From NCBI GenBank assembly GCA_964483245.1, contig CAZABP010000001.1, forward strand, positions 62,001 through 126,000: 64,000 nucleotides of DNA, written 5' to 3'. This document shows, piece after piece, positions 40,973-48,871 of the stretch. A program made the position numbers and the translations under genes. The notes under the pieces are model-generated. The model saw only the letters and a list, made by a program, of their open reading frames with translations. It ran no database searches and had not been told where the DNA came from. How positions within the stretch are numbered: the first letter of the stretch is position 1; the number at the start of each line of letters is the position of its first letter. The DNA comes from CAZABP01 sp964483245 (lineage in GTDB: Bacteria > Planctomycetota > UBA1135 > UBA2386).

Positions 40973-42514
40973 ATGACCCGCGCGCCACGCAAGCACCCGA
41001 TCCGCGAGAACCTCGAGGCGTTCGGCGTCGCGATCCTGGTCGCCGTGCTGTGGAAGCCGCTGATCCTCGAGGCCTACTCGATCCCGACCTCGTCGATGCA
41101 GCCGACGCTGATGGGCTCCAGCTCGGCCGGCGTCTACGACCGGTTGATCGTCGACAAGCTGCGCTACGAGCTGTTCGAGCCGGCGCGCTGGGACGTCGCC
41201 GTGTTCCGCTACCCGATCCGGCAGAACCAGAACTACGTCAAGCGGATCGTCGGGATGCCGGGCGACCGGTTGCGGATCGCCGGCGGCAACGTCTACCAGG
41301 TCGCCGCCGACGGCAGCATGACCGCGCTGCGCAAGCCGCCGTCGCTGCAGCGCAATCTGTGGAAGGAGATCTATCCGGCGCGGCGTTGGCTGCAGGAGGG
41401 GACCGGCCCGTTGGACGGCTGGTGGCGCGGCCAGGGCTGGAGCGCCGACGGGGACGCGCTGGTCGTCGACGCGACGCGGCAGGCGGCGCTGACCTACGAC
41501 GGGCGCAGCCGGTTCGGCGGCCTGTTGAACCGCGTGTTCGACGGCTATCCGACCGGCATCGCGCGCGCGATGCTGGACGAGAGCGTCGGCGGGACCGACC
41601 GCGCCGGTGTGCACGACCTGCGGCTGCAGTGCACGTTGATCCCCGAGCAGAGCCCGCAACGGTTCGCGATCGAGCTGGACGTCACCAGCAGCGGGCGCGC
41701 GCGCCGGTTCCAGCTTGTGGTCGAGGACGGCAAGGGCAAGCTCGCGGTGCTGGTCAACGGCAAGCAGGAGCTGGCGTCGCCGCCGTTCGACGTGGCCCTC
41801 CCCGGCGGGGAGGAGACCACGATCACGTTCGCCCGCCTCGACGACGATCTGATCGCATCGGTGGATGGCGAGGAGCAGATGCGGCTCGCCGCGGATGCGC
41901 ACCAGGTCACGGTAGATCTCGAAGGGGGCCAACAGCCGTCGATCAGCCTGTTGATCGCCGGTGCGGGCCGCTGCCGCGTCGAGGATCTGCGTCTCGAGCG
42001 CGACCTGCATTACACGCGCTACGACCTGCCGGCCGACCATCTGATCGAAGTGCCGCCGGCGAACTACCTGATGCTCGGCGACAACACGCTGCAGTCGGTC
42101 GACTCGCGCGGTTGGACCGCGCTCGAAGTGGCGCGCACGCCGGACGGGCGGCTGGTCGATCCGCGCGCCGAGCCGGCGGCACAGAAGCTGCTCGGCAACC
42201 TGCGGCCACGCAGCCCCGCCGGCCCGGTCGATGCCGACGAGAACCCGGTCGTGCTGCGGGGACGCGACACGGTCGTGTTCACCGACCTGCCGGGTGAGGT
42301 GCACCGGCTGCGCACGCCGATCGGCGCGAGCTACGAACGTGCGCCGCTGAACGGCGAGCCGCACGTCGCCTTCGGCCCGTCGGGCGAGGAGTGGGTCCCG
42401 CAGACGCGCAAGATCATGTTCGTCCCGCGCGAACACATCCTCGGCCGGCCGGTGCTCGTGTTCTGGCCGACCTGGCCGTTCGCCCCCGCGAACCGGATCG
42501 GCTTCGTGCGGTAG
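40973..42514 (+). CDS. lepB: Signal peptidase I with large internal insertion
   Basis: The 513-residue protein has an N-terminal membrane helix (FGVAILVAVLWKPLILEAY), the catalytic serine Ser41 in IPTSSMQPTL and the general base Lys90 in NYVKRIVGMPGD. The conserved MLGDNTLQSVDSRGW starts at residue 367 and the family's C-terminal strand is PREHILGRPVLVFWP. Between box C/D elements, at ~115-350, about 235 residues are inserted. They are beta-rich and resemble a concanavalin/LamG-like sandwich (FAIELDVTSSGRARRFQLVV, ETTITFARLDDDLIASVDGE). Typical LepB is 170-330 residues. It removes signal peptides at the outer face of the inner membrane, so the insertion would sit in the periplasm. Confidence 0.9.
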   Translation: MTRAPRKHPIRENLEAFGVAILVAVLWKPLILEAYSIPTSSMQPTLMGSSSAGVYDRLIVDKLRYELFEPARWDVAVFRYPIRQNQNYVKRIVGMPGDRLRIAGGNVYQVAADGSMTALRKPPSLQRNLWKEIYPARRWLQEGTGPLDGWWRGQGWSADGDALVVDATRQAALTYDGRSRFGGLLNRVFDGYPTGIARAMLDESVGGTDRAGVHDLRLQCTLIPEQSPQRFAIELDVTSSGRARRFQLVVEDGKGKLAVLVNGKQELASPPFDVALPGGEETTITFARLDDDLIASVDGEEQMRLAADAHQVTVDLEGGQQPSISLLIAGAGRCRVEDLRLERDLHYTRYDLPADHLIEVPPANYLMLGDNTLQSVDSRGWTALEVARTPDGRLVDPRAEPAAQKLLGNLRPRSPAGPVDADENPVVLRGRDTVVFTDLPGEVHRLRTPIGASYERAPLNGEPHVAFGPSGEEWVPQTRKIMFVPREHILGRPVLVFWPTWPFAPANRIGFVR

Positions 42515-42535
42515 CCGTCAGGATCGACCGACGCG

Positions 42536-43297
42536 ATGAGCGAACTGCTGCGCGCTGAAGGCCTGGTCAAGAGCTATCGCCGCCGCCGCGTCGTCGATCA
42601 GGTGTCGATCCGGGTCGACGAAGGGGAGATCGTCGGGCTGCTCGGTCCCAACGGTGCCGGCAAGACGACGTCGTTCCGGATGGTCGTCGGCATGGTCGTG
42701 CCGGACGCCGGCAAGGTGTTCCTGCGCGAGCAGGACGTGACGCGGATGCCGATGTACCGCCGGGCGCGCCGCGGGCTGGGCTACCTGTCGCAGGAGCCGT
42801 CGGTGTTCCGGCGCATGAGCGTGATCGACAACCTGCTGGCCGTGCTCGAGGCGCGCTACGTGCCGCGCGCGCAGCGCCGCCAGCGCGCGACCGGCCTGCT
42901 CGACGAGCTGCAGCTCGGGCATCTAGCCGATGCGCGCGCCGACACGTTGTCCGGTGGCGAGCGGCGCCGGTTGGAAATCGCACGCGCGCTGGCGACGACG
43001 CCGGCGCTGTTGCTGCTCGATGAGCCGTTCGCCGGCGTCGATCCGATCACGGTCGAGGAGATCCAGAAGATCCTGCGCGAGCTGAAGCAGCGTCGCATCG
43101 CGATCTTGATCACGGATCACGCGGTGACCGAGACGCTGCGGATCACGGATCGGGCGTACATCCTGCACCAGGCGCGGGTGATCGCCGAAGGAACGCCGGC
43201 CGAGATCATCGCGAATCCGCAGGTGCGGCAGGTGTATCTCGGGGAGAGCTTCGGGCAGGGGATCACCGTGGAAGAGGAGCGGGGATTGTCGGAGTAG
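42536..43297 (+). CDS. lptB: LPS export ABC transporter ATP-binding protein LptB
   Basis: The 253-residue ATPase has Walker A GPNGAGKTT, the Q loop LSQEPSVFRRMSV, signature LSGGERRRLEIARAL, Walker B ALLLLDEPFAGVDPI and the switch His in ITDHAVTETL. The spacing and the FAGVDPITVEEI and RAYILHQARVIAEGTP words are typical of LptB, the engine of lipopolysaccharide transport to the outer membrane. It ends the rph-lptB operon. The membrane partners LptF/G and LptC are not in the window. Confidence 0.93.
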   Translation: MSELLRAEGLVKSYRRRRVVDQVSIRVDEGEIVGLLGPNGAGKTTSFRMVVGMVVPDAGKVFLREQDVTRMPMYRRARRGLGYLSQEPSVFRRMSVIDNLLAVLEARYVPRAQRRQRATGLLDELQLGHLADARADTLSGGERRRLEIARALATTPALLLLDEPFAGVDPITVEEIQKILRELKQRRIAILITDHAVTETLRITDRAYILHQARVIAEGTPAEIIANPQVRQVYLGESFGQGITVEEERGLSE

Positions 43298-43306
43298 CGG
43301 TTGGGG

Positions 43307-43359
43307 TTGGAGTCAGATTCCATCCCTCCCGAATCGGGAGGATTGGGGTCAGACTCCAT
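43307..43359. repeat. Left repeat cluster (GGGGTCAGA family) before the SUMF1 gene
   Basis: Two 17-base units TTGGAGTCAGATTCCAT (43307-43323) and TTGGGGTCAGACTCCAT (43343-43359) flank a hairpin CCTCCC-GAATC-GGGAGG (43325-43341). The second unit is repeated exactly as an inverted copy at 44923-44939, on the other side of the SUMF1-domain gene. Confidence 0.75.
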
Positions 43360-43378
43360 GCCTCCCATGTCTGGTGGG

Positions 43379-43384
43379 TAGGCT
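43379..43384 (+). promoter_or_regulatory. -10-like box giving near-leaderless SUMF1-domain gene
   Basis: TAGGCT in GGTAGGCTCGCGTCCATG ends seven bases before ATG 43392. No ribosome binding site intervenes. Confidence 0.5.
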
Positions 43385-43391
43385 CGCGTCC

Positions 43392-44933
43392 ATGCGATCG
43401 ATGGGCGCATGTGCGGTAGTGCTGCTGGTCGCCGCGTGCAGCGTGCCGGCGGAACGCCGGGGAGAGTTCGCGGCCGGATGCGAGCTGCTGGCGGGCGGGG
43501 ATGTGGTTGGCGCAGTGGCGTGGTGCAACGCGCGCGCGAGGGAGATGGTGAATCGCCGGACGCCGTACTTTGCAGTGTGCGAGGACGCCGTGCGGCGTGG
43601 GGCGTTCGACCAGGCGGAGGCGTTCCTCGCCGCGTGTGGTGAGCCGCCGGCGATCTTGGTTCTGGGTGATGGGCGCGAGTTCTTGCGGAAGGGGGTCGCG
43701 CGGCGCTGGGCGGCGAGGAACCACGAGGAGGAGGCGGCAGCCGCGCGCGGGCGGGGGGACGTCGGCGCGGCGGGTGCCCACCTGGCGATCGCGAGCGAGC
43801 TGCGCCACGGGAACGTGGACCTCGGCTGCGAGGCGGCAGGGCTGCTCATCGAGGGCGGGCGTTCGTACGACGCAGCGCGGGCGCTGTATCGCGTGGCGAT
43901 GAGTGGCGATCCGCGCGTGCTGGCGCTGCAGCAGCGGCTCGCGGCGGAGCTGGGGCCGCAACTGGGGCAACGGCTCGAGGTCGCGGCACGGCTGGTCGCG
44001 GATGGTCAGCAGGATGCGGCAGAGGCAGTACTCGACGGAATCGAGGCTGTTTCACCGCCGGTCGCGGAGTGGTACCTGCTGCGCGCACGCGTGCAGCTGC
44101 AGCAGATGGATCTGGACGCGGCGGTCGATGCGATCGACCAGGGAATGGTGTGCGGCGGATGGCGGGTCGACCAGCTGCGGGGCGATCCGACGCTCGCAGT
44201 GTTGCGGGGTCTGCCGCGCTACGAGGCACTGCTCGCCGAGCTCGCCCAGCCGGTGCAGGTGGCGGTGGCGCTGCCGGAGGAGTGGGTCGAACCGAAGACC
44301 GGCATCCGCTTCCGGCGCGTCCCGGCCGGACAGTTCCTGACCCGCCGCCGCGATCGCAGTCTCGCGCGCATCCGCGTCGACACTCCGTTCCTGCTCGCGA
44401 CGACGGAGGTCACGCAGGCGCAATGGTCGGTGCTGATGCCAGCGAACCCGAGCTGCATCGTCGGCGCGGAGCTCCCGGTCGAGTGTGTATCGCACGAGCT
44501 GGCGGTCCAGTTCTGTCGCCGTCTCACGGAGCTGCACCCGGAGTGGCGCTTCGCGCTGCCGACCGAAGCGCAGTGGGAGCACGCGTGCCGTGCTGGCTCG
44601 CGCCACGAGTTCGGTTTCGCGACCGGAACGCTCGCCGACCATGCGCACGTCGGTCGGGATGCGCCGCCACAACCGGTTGCCCGATTGCGCCCGAATGCAT
44701 GGGGGTTCTTCGATCTGCTCGGCAACGTCGACGAATGGTGTGCAGACGACTGGCGCGACGAAGCCGGCCGTGCACCCGAAGCCAGGATGCATCCGGTGCG
44801 TGGCGGCAGCAGCCGCTTCCCACCGCGCTTCGCGCATCCCTCGCACCGCAGCCCTGCCGACGCGAGCGATGGGCCGTACCTGCACCACGGCTTCCGAGTG
44901 GTCTGCATGCCCATCGGGAGAGATGGAGTCTGA
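43392..44933 (+). CDS. Lipoprotein with helical repeats and C-terminal SUMF1 (FGE-sulfatase) domain
   Basis: The 513-residue protein has a lipoprotein signal with lipobox LVAAC (Cys16). Residues ~30-290 are helical and TPR-like (EAFLAACGEPPAILVLGDG, AEWYLLRARVQLQQMDLDAA). Residues ~302-513 form a SUMF1 domain (GIRFRRVPAGQFL, VTQAQWSVLM, LPTEAQWEHACRAGS, GFFDLLGNVDEWCADDW, VRGGSSRFPPRF). The cysteine pair used by true formylglycine-generating enzymes after the RGGS motif is absent, so it is probably a binding rather than a modifying domain. The gene is bracketed by inverted repeats, and its stop codon lies inside the right-hand copy. It is convergent with flagellin. Confidence 0.8.
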   Translation: MRSMGACAVVLLVAACSVPAERRGEFAAGCELLAGGDVVGAVAWCNARAREMVNRRTPYFAVCEDAVRRGAFDQAEAFLAACGEPPAILVLGDGREFLRKGVARRWAARNHEEEAAAARGRGDVGAAGAHLAIASELRHGNVDLGCEAAGLLIEGGRSYDAARALYRVAMSGDPRVLALQQRLAAELGPQLGQRLEVAARLVADGQQDAAEAVLDGIEAVSPPVAEWYLLRARVQLQQMDLDAAVDAIDQGMVCGGWRVDQLRGDPTLAVLRGLPRYEALLAELAQPVQVAVALPEEWVEPKTGIRFRRVPAGQFLTRRRDRSLARIRVDTPFLLATTEVTQAQWSVLMPANPSCIVGAELPVECVSHELAVQFCRRLTELHPEWRFALPTEAQWEHACRAGSRHEFGFATGTLADHAHVGRDAPPQPVARLRPNAWGFFDLLGNVDEWCADDWRDEAGRAPEARMHPVRGGSSRFPPRFAHPSHRSPADASDGPYLHHGFRVVCMPIGRDGV

Positions 44934-44991
44934 CCCCAAGTCTGCCGATTGGGGACGGTTGGGGTTGGGGACGGTTGGGGTCAGATTCCAA
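44923..44991. repeat. Right repeat cluster (GGGGTCAGA family) after the SUMF1 gene
   Basis: ATGGAGTCTGACCCCAA (44923-44939) is the exact reverse complement of 43343-43359. A further unit TTGGGGTCAGATTCCAA lies at 44975-44991. Between them are two TTGGGGACGG direct repeats (44949-44958, 44965-44974). The SUMF1 gene's TGA (44931-44933) is part of the first unit. Confidence 0.75.
44951..44980 (+). other. G-quadruplex-capable motif
   Basis: Four GGGG runs at 44951, 44961, 44967 and 44977 are separated by loops of 6, 2 and 6 bases. The motif lies between two convergent genes, inside the repeat cluster. It fits the loose G4 rule of four G-runs with short loops. Confidence 0.45.
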
Positions 44992-45008
44992 ACCTCCCGA
45001 AACGCGCG

Positions 45009-45039
45009 CGGCCGCCGCGCGGGGTGCGCGCGGCGGCCG
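45009..45039 (-). terminator. Strong hairpin downstream of flagellin
   Basis: CGGCCGCCGCGC (45009-45020) pairs perfectly with GCGCGGCGGCCG (45028-45039) around a seven-base loop. It begins 30 bases after the flagellin stop on the minus strand. No T-run follows; a 12-pair GC stem would still stabilise the abundant flagellin mRNA. Confidence 0.6.
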
Positions 45040-45069
45040 GCGGCGGCAGTCGGACCGTGGTGCTGCGGA

Positions 45070-45897
45070 TTACTGCAGCAGCGAGAGGGCGACCTGCGGT
45101 TGGGCGTTGGCCTGCGCGAGCACGGCGATCGCGGCCTGCTGCATGATCGAGTTGCGCGTGAGCTGCGCAGTCTCGTAGGCGACGTCGACGTCGCGGATGC
45201 GGCTCTCGGCGGCGGACAGCGACTCGTTGGCGATGCCGATGTTGGCGATCGTCGACTGCAGGCGGTTCTGCAGCGCGCCGAACCGGCCGCGCAGCGAGGA
45301 GACGGAGTCGATCGCGGTCGAGATCGTCGAGAGCGCGGTCGAGAAGTCGCCGCCGGAGCCGATGTCGAGCGAGTTGAGGCCGAGCGAGGTGGCCAGAGCG
45401 GGCGACAGCGAGACGTTGAACACGTCGACGCCGGTCGTCGACGAGATGCCGACCTGGAACGAGACGTTGGCGGCGGAGCCGTTCAGCAGCATGACGCCGT
45501 TGAACGACGTCGAGCGGCCGATGCGGTCGATCTCGGCGATCAACGACTGGAACTCGGCGTTGATCAGGTCCTTGTCGCCACCCGACGTCGCGCCGTTGGC
45601 GGACTGCATCGTCAGCTCGCGCAGGCGCACGAGCATGTTGCTGACCTCGTTCAGCGCACCTTCACCGACCTGCACCAGCGAGATGCCGTCGTTGGCGTTA
45701 CGCGACGCCTGCTGCAGCGAACGCACCTGGCTGCGGATGCGCTCGGAGATCGCGAGGCCGGCGGCATCGTCGGCCGCGGTCGCGATCCGGAGCCCGGTCG
45801 AGAGCCGGGCGTAGTTCTTCTGCAGACGATCGGTCACGATGGCGACGTTGCGCTGCGCGTTGACCGAAGCGATGTTCGTGTTGACCCTGAGTCCCAT
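45070..45897 (-). CDS. fliC: Flagellin
   Basis: The 275-residue filament protein has the conserved D0/D1 ends: MGLRVNTNIASVNAQRN, LSTGLRIATAADDAAGLAIS and, at the C-terminus, AESRIRDVDVAYETAQLTRN and ANAQPQVALSLLQ. The variable D2/D3 part is nearly absent, giving a minimal flagellin. It is transcribed from a sigma-28-like promoter (45984-46010), with an ~80-base leader holding a hairpin (CCCGTC...GACGGG, 45927-45943) and an AGGG ribosome site in CAAGGGATCG. It lies alone, away from the basal-body operon. Confidence 0.97.
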   Translation of the reverse strand: MGLRVNTNIASVNAQRNVAIVTDRLQKNYARLSTGLRIATAADDAAGLAISERIRSQVRSLQQASRNANDGISLVQVGEGALNEVSNMLVRLRELTMQSANGATSGGDKDLINAEFQSLIAEIDRIGRSTSFNGVMLLNGSAANVSFQVGISSTTGVDVFNVSLSPALATSLGLNSLDIGSGGDFSTALSTISTAIDSVSSLRGRFGALQNRLQSTIANIGIANESLSAAESRIRDVDVAYETAQLTRNSIMQQAAIAVLAQANAQPQVALSLLQ

Positions 45898-45983
45898 GTT
45901 TCGATCCCTTGCCTTCTTCGTTTGCCCGTCCCTTCGACGGGAGCTTCATCGCGCCGACTGCTTGCGATGACTTCGCTGCGGGA

Positions 45984-46010
45984 TCATCGGCGCGCTGCCA
46001 TTGGGCTTGA
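45984..46010 (-). promoter_or_regulatory. Sigma-28 (FliA)-like promoter of flagellin
   Basis: Read on the minus strand, TCAA (46010-46007), a 15-base spacer and GCCGATGA (45991-45984). The sigma-28 consensus is TAAA-N15-GCCGATAA, so one mismatch occurs in each element at the exact spacing. Expected transcription start is near 45977, about 80 bases before ATG 45897. Confidence 0.65.
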
Positions 46011-46107
46011 GCGCAGGGCGCGAGAAATCCGCGCTCGTGCCGGCCGCGGGTGTCGCGGAATGCGGCACCCGGCCCGGCGGTGCCGGAGCGGCCGACAGCC
46101 ACGGTGG

Positions 46108-46113
46108 TAAGCT
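46108..46113 (+). promoter_or_regulatory. -10-like box for the radical SAM gene
   Basis: TAAGCT in GGTAAGCTTCGACGCCCC lies 56 bases before ATG 46170, divergent from the flagellin promoter. Together these explain the 272-base gap 45898-46169. Confidence 0.35.
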
Positions 46114-46169
46114 TCGACGCCCCTCGCGCCGGCGTCGCCGGACCGGGCACCTCGAGCCGCAACGAGTCG

Positions 46170-47747
46170 ATGAAGGTCCAGCTGATCCACCCGCCGGTCT
46201 ACCTCAACGTGCACGCGATGACCGCGCTGCGCCCGAGCCTGCCGCTCGGCCTCAGCTACGTCGCCGCGTCGCTGCGCCAGGCGGGCCACGAGGTGACGCT
46301 GCTGGACGCGGTTGCGCTGGCGCCGGAGCAGGTGACGCAAGGGGCGCGCAAGCAGCTGTTCGCGCTCGGGCTGACGCCGGCACAGATCGTCGAGCGGATC
46401 GCTCCGGATGCCGACGTGATCGCGGTCACCAACATGTGGTCGTTCTCGTGGCCGCTGGTCCGCGAGCTGATCCAGGCGGTGAAGCGCGCACATCCCGGCA
46501 AGCCGATCCTCGCCGGCGGCGAGCACTTCACCGGCTTGCCGGAGTTCTCGATGGAGCAGGCACCGATCGACTTCATCGTGCTCGGCGAAGGGGAGGAGGG
46601 CGCGGTCGAGGTCCTGGCCGGCCTCGCGGATCCGGCCACCGACTGGTCGGCGTTCCCCGGCATCGTCAACCGCGGCCCGGATGGCAAGCCGGTGCGCAGC
46701 CAGCAGACGCGCGCGCGCGGGGGTGAGGTCGATGCGATCCGGGGGCCGGCCTGGGACCTCGTCGACATCGACACCTACGACGAGCACGACTACGTCAACG
46801 GCCTCAAGACCGGGAAGACGATCCCGATCCTGGCCACCCGCGGCTGTCCGTACCAGTGCACCTACTGCAGCTCCCCGAACATGTGGACGACGCGCTGGTA
46901 CCCGCGCGATCCCAAGGACGTCGTCGCCGAGATGGCGCACTACCACGAGCGGTATGGCGCGACCAACTTCCCGTTCCAGGACCTGACCGCGATCGTCAAG
47001 CGTGAGTGGATCCTCGCGTTCTGCGACGAGCTGCGCACGCGCAAGCTGCCGATCACGTGGCAGTTCCCGTCCGGCACCCGCTGCGAGGTCATCGACGAGG
47101 AGGTCGCGCGCGGCCTCGCCGAGACCGGCGGGCGCAGCCTGGCGCTGGCGCCGGAGAGCGGCAGCGAGCGGACGCGCAAGCTGATCAAGAAGCAGATGAA
47201 GACCGAGTCGCTGCTGAAGGCGGTGCGCAACTCGGTGCGGCATGGCCTCAACGTGACCTGCTTCATCGTGATCGGCTTCCCGCACGACACGCCACAGGAC
47301 CTGTCCGAGACGCGCCGCCTGGTGCGCCAGCTAGCCCGGCTCGGGATCGACGACATCGCGGTCGGGTTCTTCTTCCCGATCCCGAACACGCAGCTCTACC
47401 ACGAGCTGCTGGCCGCCGGCCGCATCCGGCTCGACGACGACTTCCTGCTGACGCCGATCTTCGCCAACGAAGAGAAGCTGCTGCCGGAGAACAACTACTG
47501 CGACCACATGACGGCGCGGCAGCTCACCTGGGCGAAGTACCGCATCCTGCTGAACTTCTACGGCACGTCGTTCGCGCTGCGACCGTGGCGCGTCGTGCAG
47601 ATCTTGTGGAACGCGCTGCGCGGCAAGGAGACGCGCAAGCTGGAGACCTACCTGGTCGACCTGCGGCGCAAGGTCGGGATCGCGATCCGCAACCGGTTCG
47701 GGCGCCGCCGGCGCGCCGCACCGGAGCCGGCGTCGACCAGCTCGTAG
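46170..47747 (+). CDS. B12-binding-domain radical SAM protein
   Basis: The 525-residue protein has an N-terminal cobalamin-binding-like Rossmann domain (LGLSYVAASLRQAGHEVTLL, DFIVLGEGEEG). A radical SAM domain follows, with the 4Fe-4S cysteines Cys226, Cys230 and Cys233 in RGCPYQCTYCSS, and later LALAPESGSERTRKLIKK, typical of the Elp3-like fold. The C-terminal ~80 residues are basic. Such enzymes methylate or rearrange lipids and secondary metabolites; the substrate is unknown. The cobalamin-specific histidine motif is not evident. It stands between flagellin and the PilT-like genes. Confidence 0.85.
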   Translation: MKVQLIHPPVYLNVHAMTALRPSLPLGLSYVAASLRQAGHEVTLLDAVALAPEQVTQGARKQLFALGLTPAQIVERIAPDADVIAVTNMWSFSWPLVRELIQAVKRAHPGKPILAGGEHFTGLPEFSMEQAPIDFIVLGEGEEGAVEVLAGLADPATDWSAFPGIVNRGPDGKPVRSQQTRARGGEVDAIRGPAWDLVDIDTYDEHDYVNGLKTGKTIPILATRGCPYQCTYCSSPNMWTTRWYPRDPKDVVAEMAHYHERYGATNFPFQDLTAIVKREWILAFCDELRTRKLPITWQFPSGTRCEVIDEEVARGLAETGGRSLALAPESGSERTRKLIKKQMKTESLLKAVRNSVRHGLNVTCFIVIGFPHDTPQDLSETRRLVRQLARLGIDDIAVGFFFPIPNTQLYHELLAAGRIRLDDDFLLTPIFANEEKLLPENNYCDHMTARQLTWAKYRILLNFYGTSFALRPWRVVQILWNALRGKETRKLETYLVDLRRKVGIAIRNRFGRRRRAAPEPASTSS

Positions 47748-47756
47748 CCCGAGCTG

Positions 47757-48863
47757 CTAGACGGTCGTGCGCGGGCGCATCGTCCGGGCCGTGCCCGGCT
47801 CGGTCGACGGCGGCGCGGCACACCAGCTCCGGTCGACGGCGTGGTAGCGCGCTTCTTCGACCGTGATCAGGTTGCGTGCCAGCAGGTTGCGCAGCCCCAT
47901 GTCGACGGTCTGCATGCCGAGCCCGCGATGCCGCTCCATGACGGCAGGCAGCTCGTGGAACTCACCGGAGCGCAGCACGCGGCTGACGGCCGGATTGTTG
48001 ATCAGGATCTCGAGCAGCGGCACGCGGCCCTTGCCGTTCGCCTGCTGCAGCAGGGTCTGGCTGATCATGACCTTCAGCGCGTGCGTCAGCCGGACCAGCG
48101 TGCGGGAGCGGTCCGGCTCCGGGCACAGGCAGACCAGGTCGCTGAGCGCCGACACGATGCTGCCACCCTGCATCGTCGTCAGCACCAGGCAGCCGCGTTC
48201 GACGGCGTCCAGCATCGCATGCAGCGCCGTCGCGTCGTCGAGGTCCCCGACCACGATGACGTCGCCGCCGTGTGCGATCGCCTCGCGCACGCCGTCGGCC
48301 TTGGAGCCGACGTGACGGTTGACCTCGCGCTGGTGCACGAGCCCCTTGCGCGATTCGTAGACCACCTCGATCTGGTCCTCGATCGTGATGACGTGGCGCG
48401 GTGACTCGTGGCAGATGCGATCCACCATCGCCCCCAACGTCGTGCTCTTGCCGGAGCCGAGCGACCCGGTCAGCACGATCAGACCGTCGTTGAACCCGGT
48501 CAGCGCGGCGAGCAGCGTCGGCAGGTTCAGATCCGCCAGCGTCGGCACCGACGACGGCAGGCGCCGGAACACGACGCCGAGCCCGCTCGACTGCTGCATC
48601 AACGTGGTGCGCCAGCGGGTGCCGGCGCGCGACAGATACAGCAACTCGACCTCCTCACCGCGCGCCAGGCGCTGGCGGTGGTCTTCGAACAACAGGTCGC
48701 GCGACAGCTCTTCGATCTCTCGCGCGGTCACCGGCTGATCCGGGAACACGTGCAGCCGACCCTGCGTGCGCATCGCCGGCGGGTTGCCGGCGGTCAGATG
48801 CAGCGTCGTCGCACCGGCGCGCGACATCTCCTGCAGCAGGTCTTCGAGACGGGCACGATCCAT
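47757..48863 (-). CDS. PilT-like ATPase with altered catalytic motifs
   Basis: The 368-residue protein has the PilT/GspE fold with an intact Walker A (TGSLGSGKST, 132-141) and Asp box TIEDQIEVVYE (160-170). The Walker B region reads DVIVVGDLDD instead of the usual VGEMRD, so the catalytic glutamate is Asp. The His box (normally TLHTNS) reads TTMQGGS with no histidine. The long basic/Pro-rich C-terminus is unusual. It lies eight bases after a second PilT-like gene, with no pilin or pilus assembly gene near. Retraction ATPase activity is doubtful; nucleotide-dependent regulation is possible. Confidence 0.75.
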   Translation of the reverse strand: MDRARLEDLLQEMSRAGATTLHLTAGNPPAMRTQGRLHVFPDQPVTAREIEELSRDLLFEDHRQRLARGEEVELLYLSRAGTRWRTTLMQQSSGLGVVFRRLPSSVPTLADLNLPTLLAALTGFNDGLIVLTGSLGSGKSTTLGAMVDRICHESPRHVITIEDQIEVVYESRKGLVHQREVNRHVGSKADGVREAIAHGGDVIVVGDLDDATALHAMLDAVERGCLVLTTMQGGSIVSALSDLVCLCPEPDRSRTLVRLTHALKVMISQTLLQQANGKGRVPLLEILINNPAVSRVLRSGEFHELPAVMERHRGLGMQTVDMGLRNLLARNLITVEEARYHAVDRSWCAAPPSTEPGTARTMRPRTTV

Positions 48864-48871
48864 GGCTTACC

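Noticed and set aside
43307..44991. Insertion sequence around the SUMF1-domain gene
   Set aside because: Inverted repeats are present, but no transposase is encoded and no target-site duplication could be recognised, so it is reported only as repeats.
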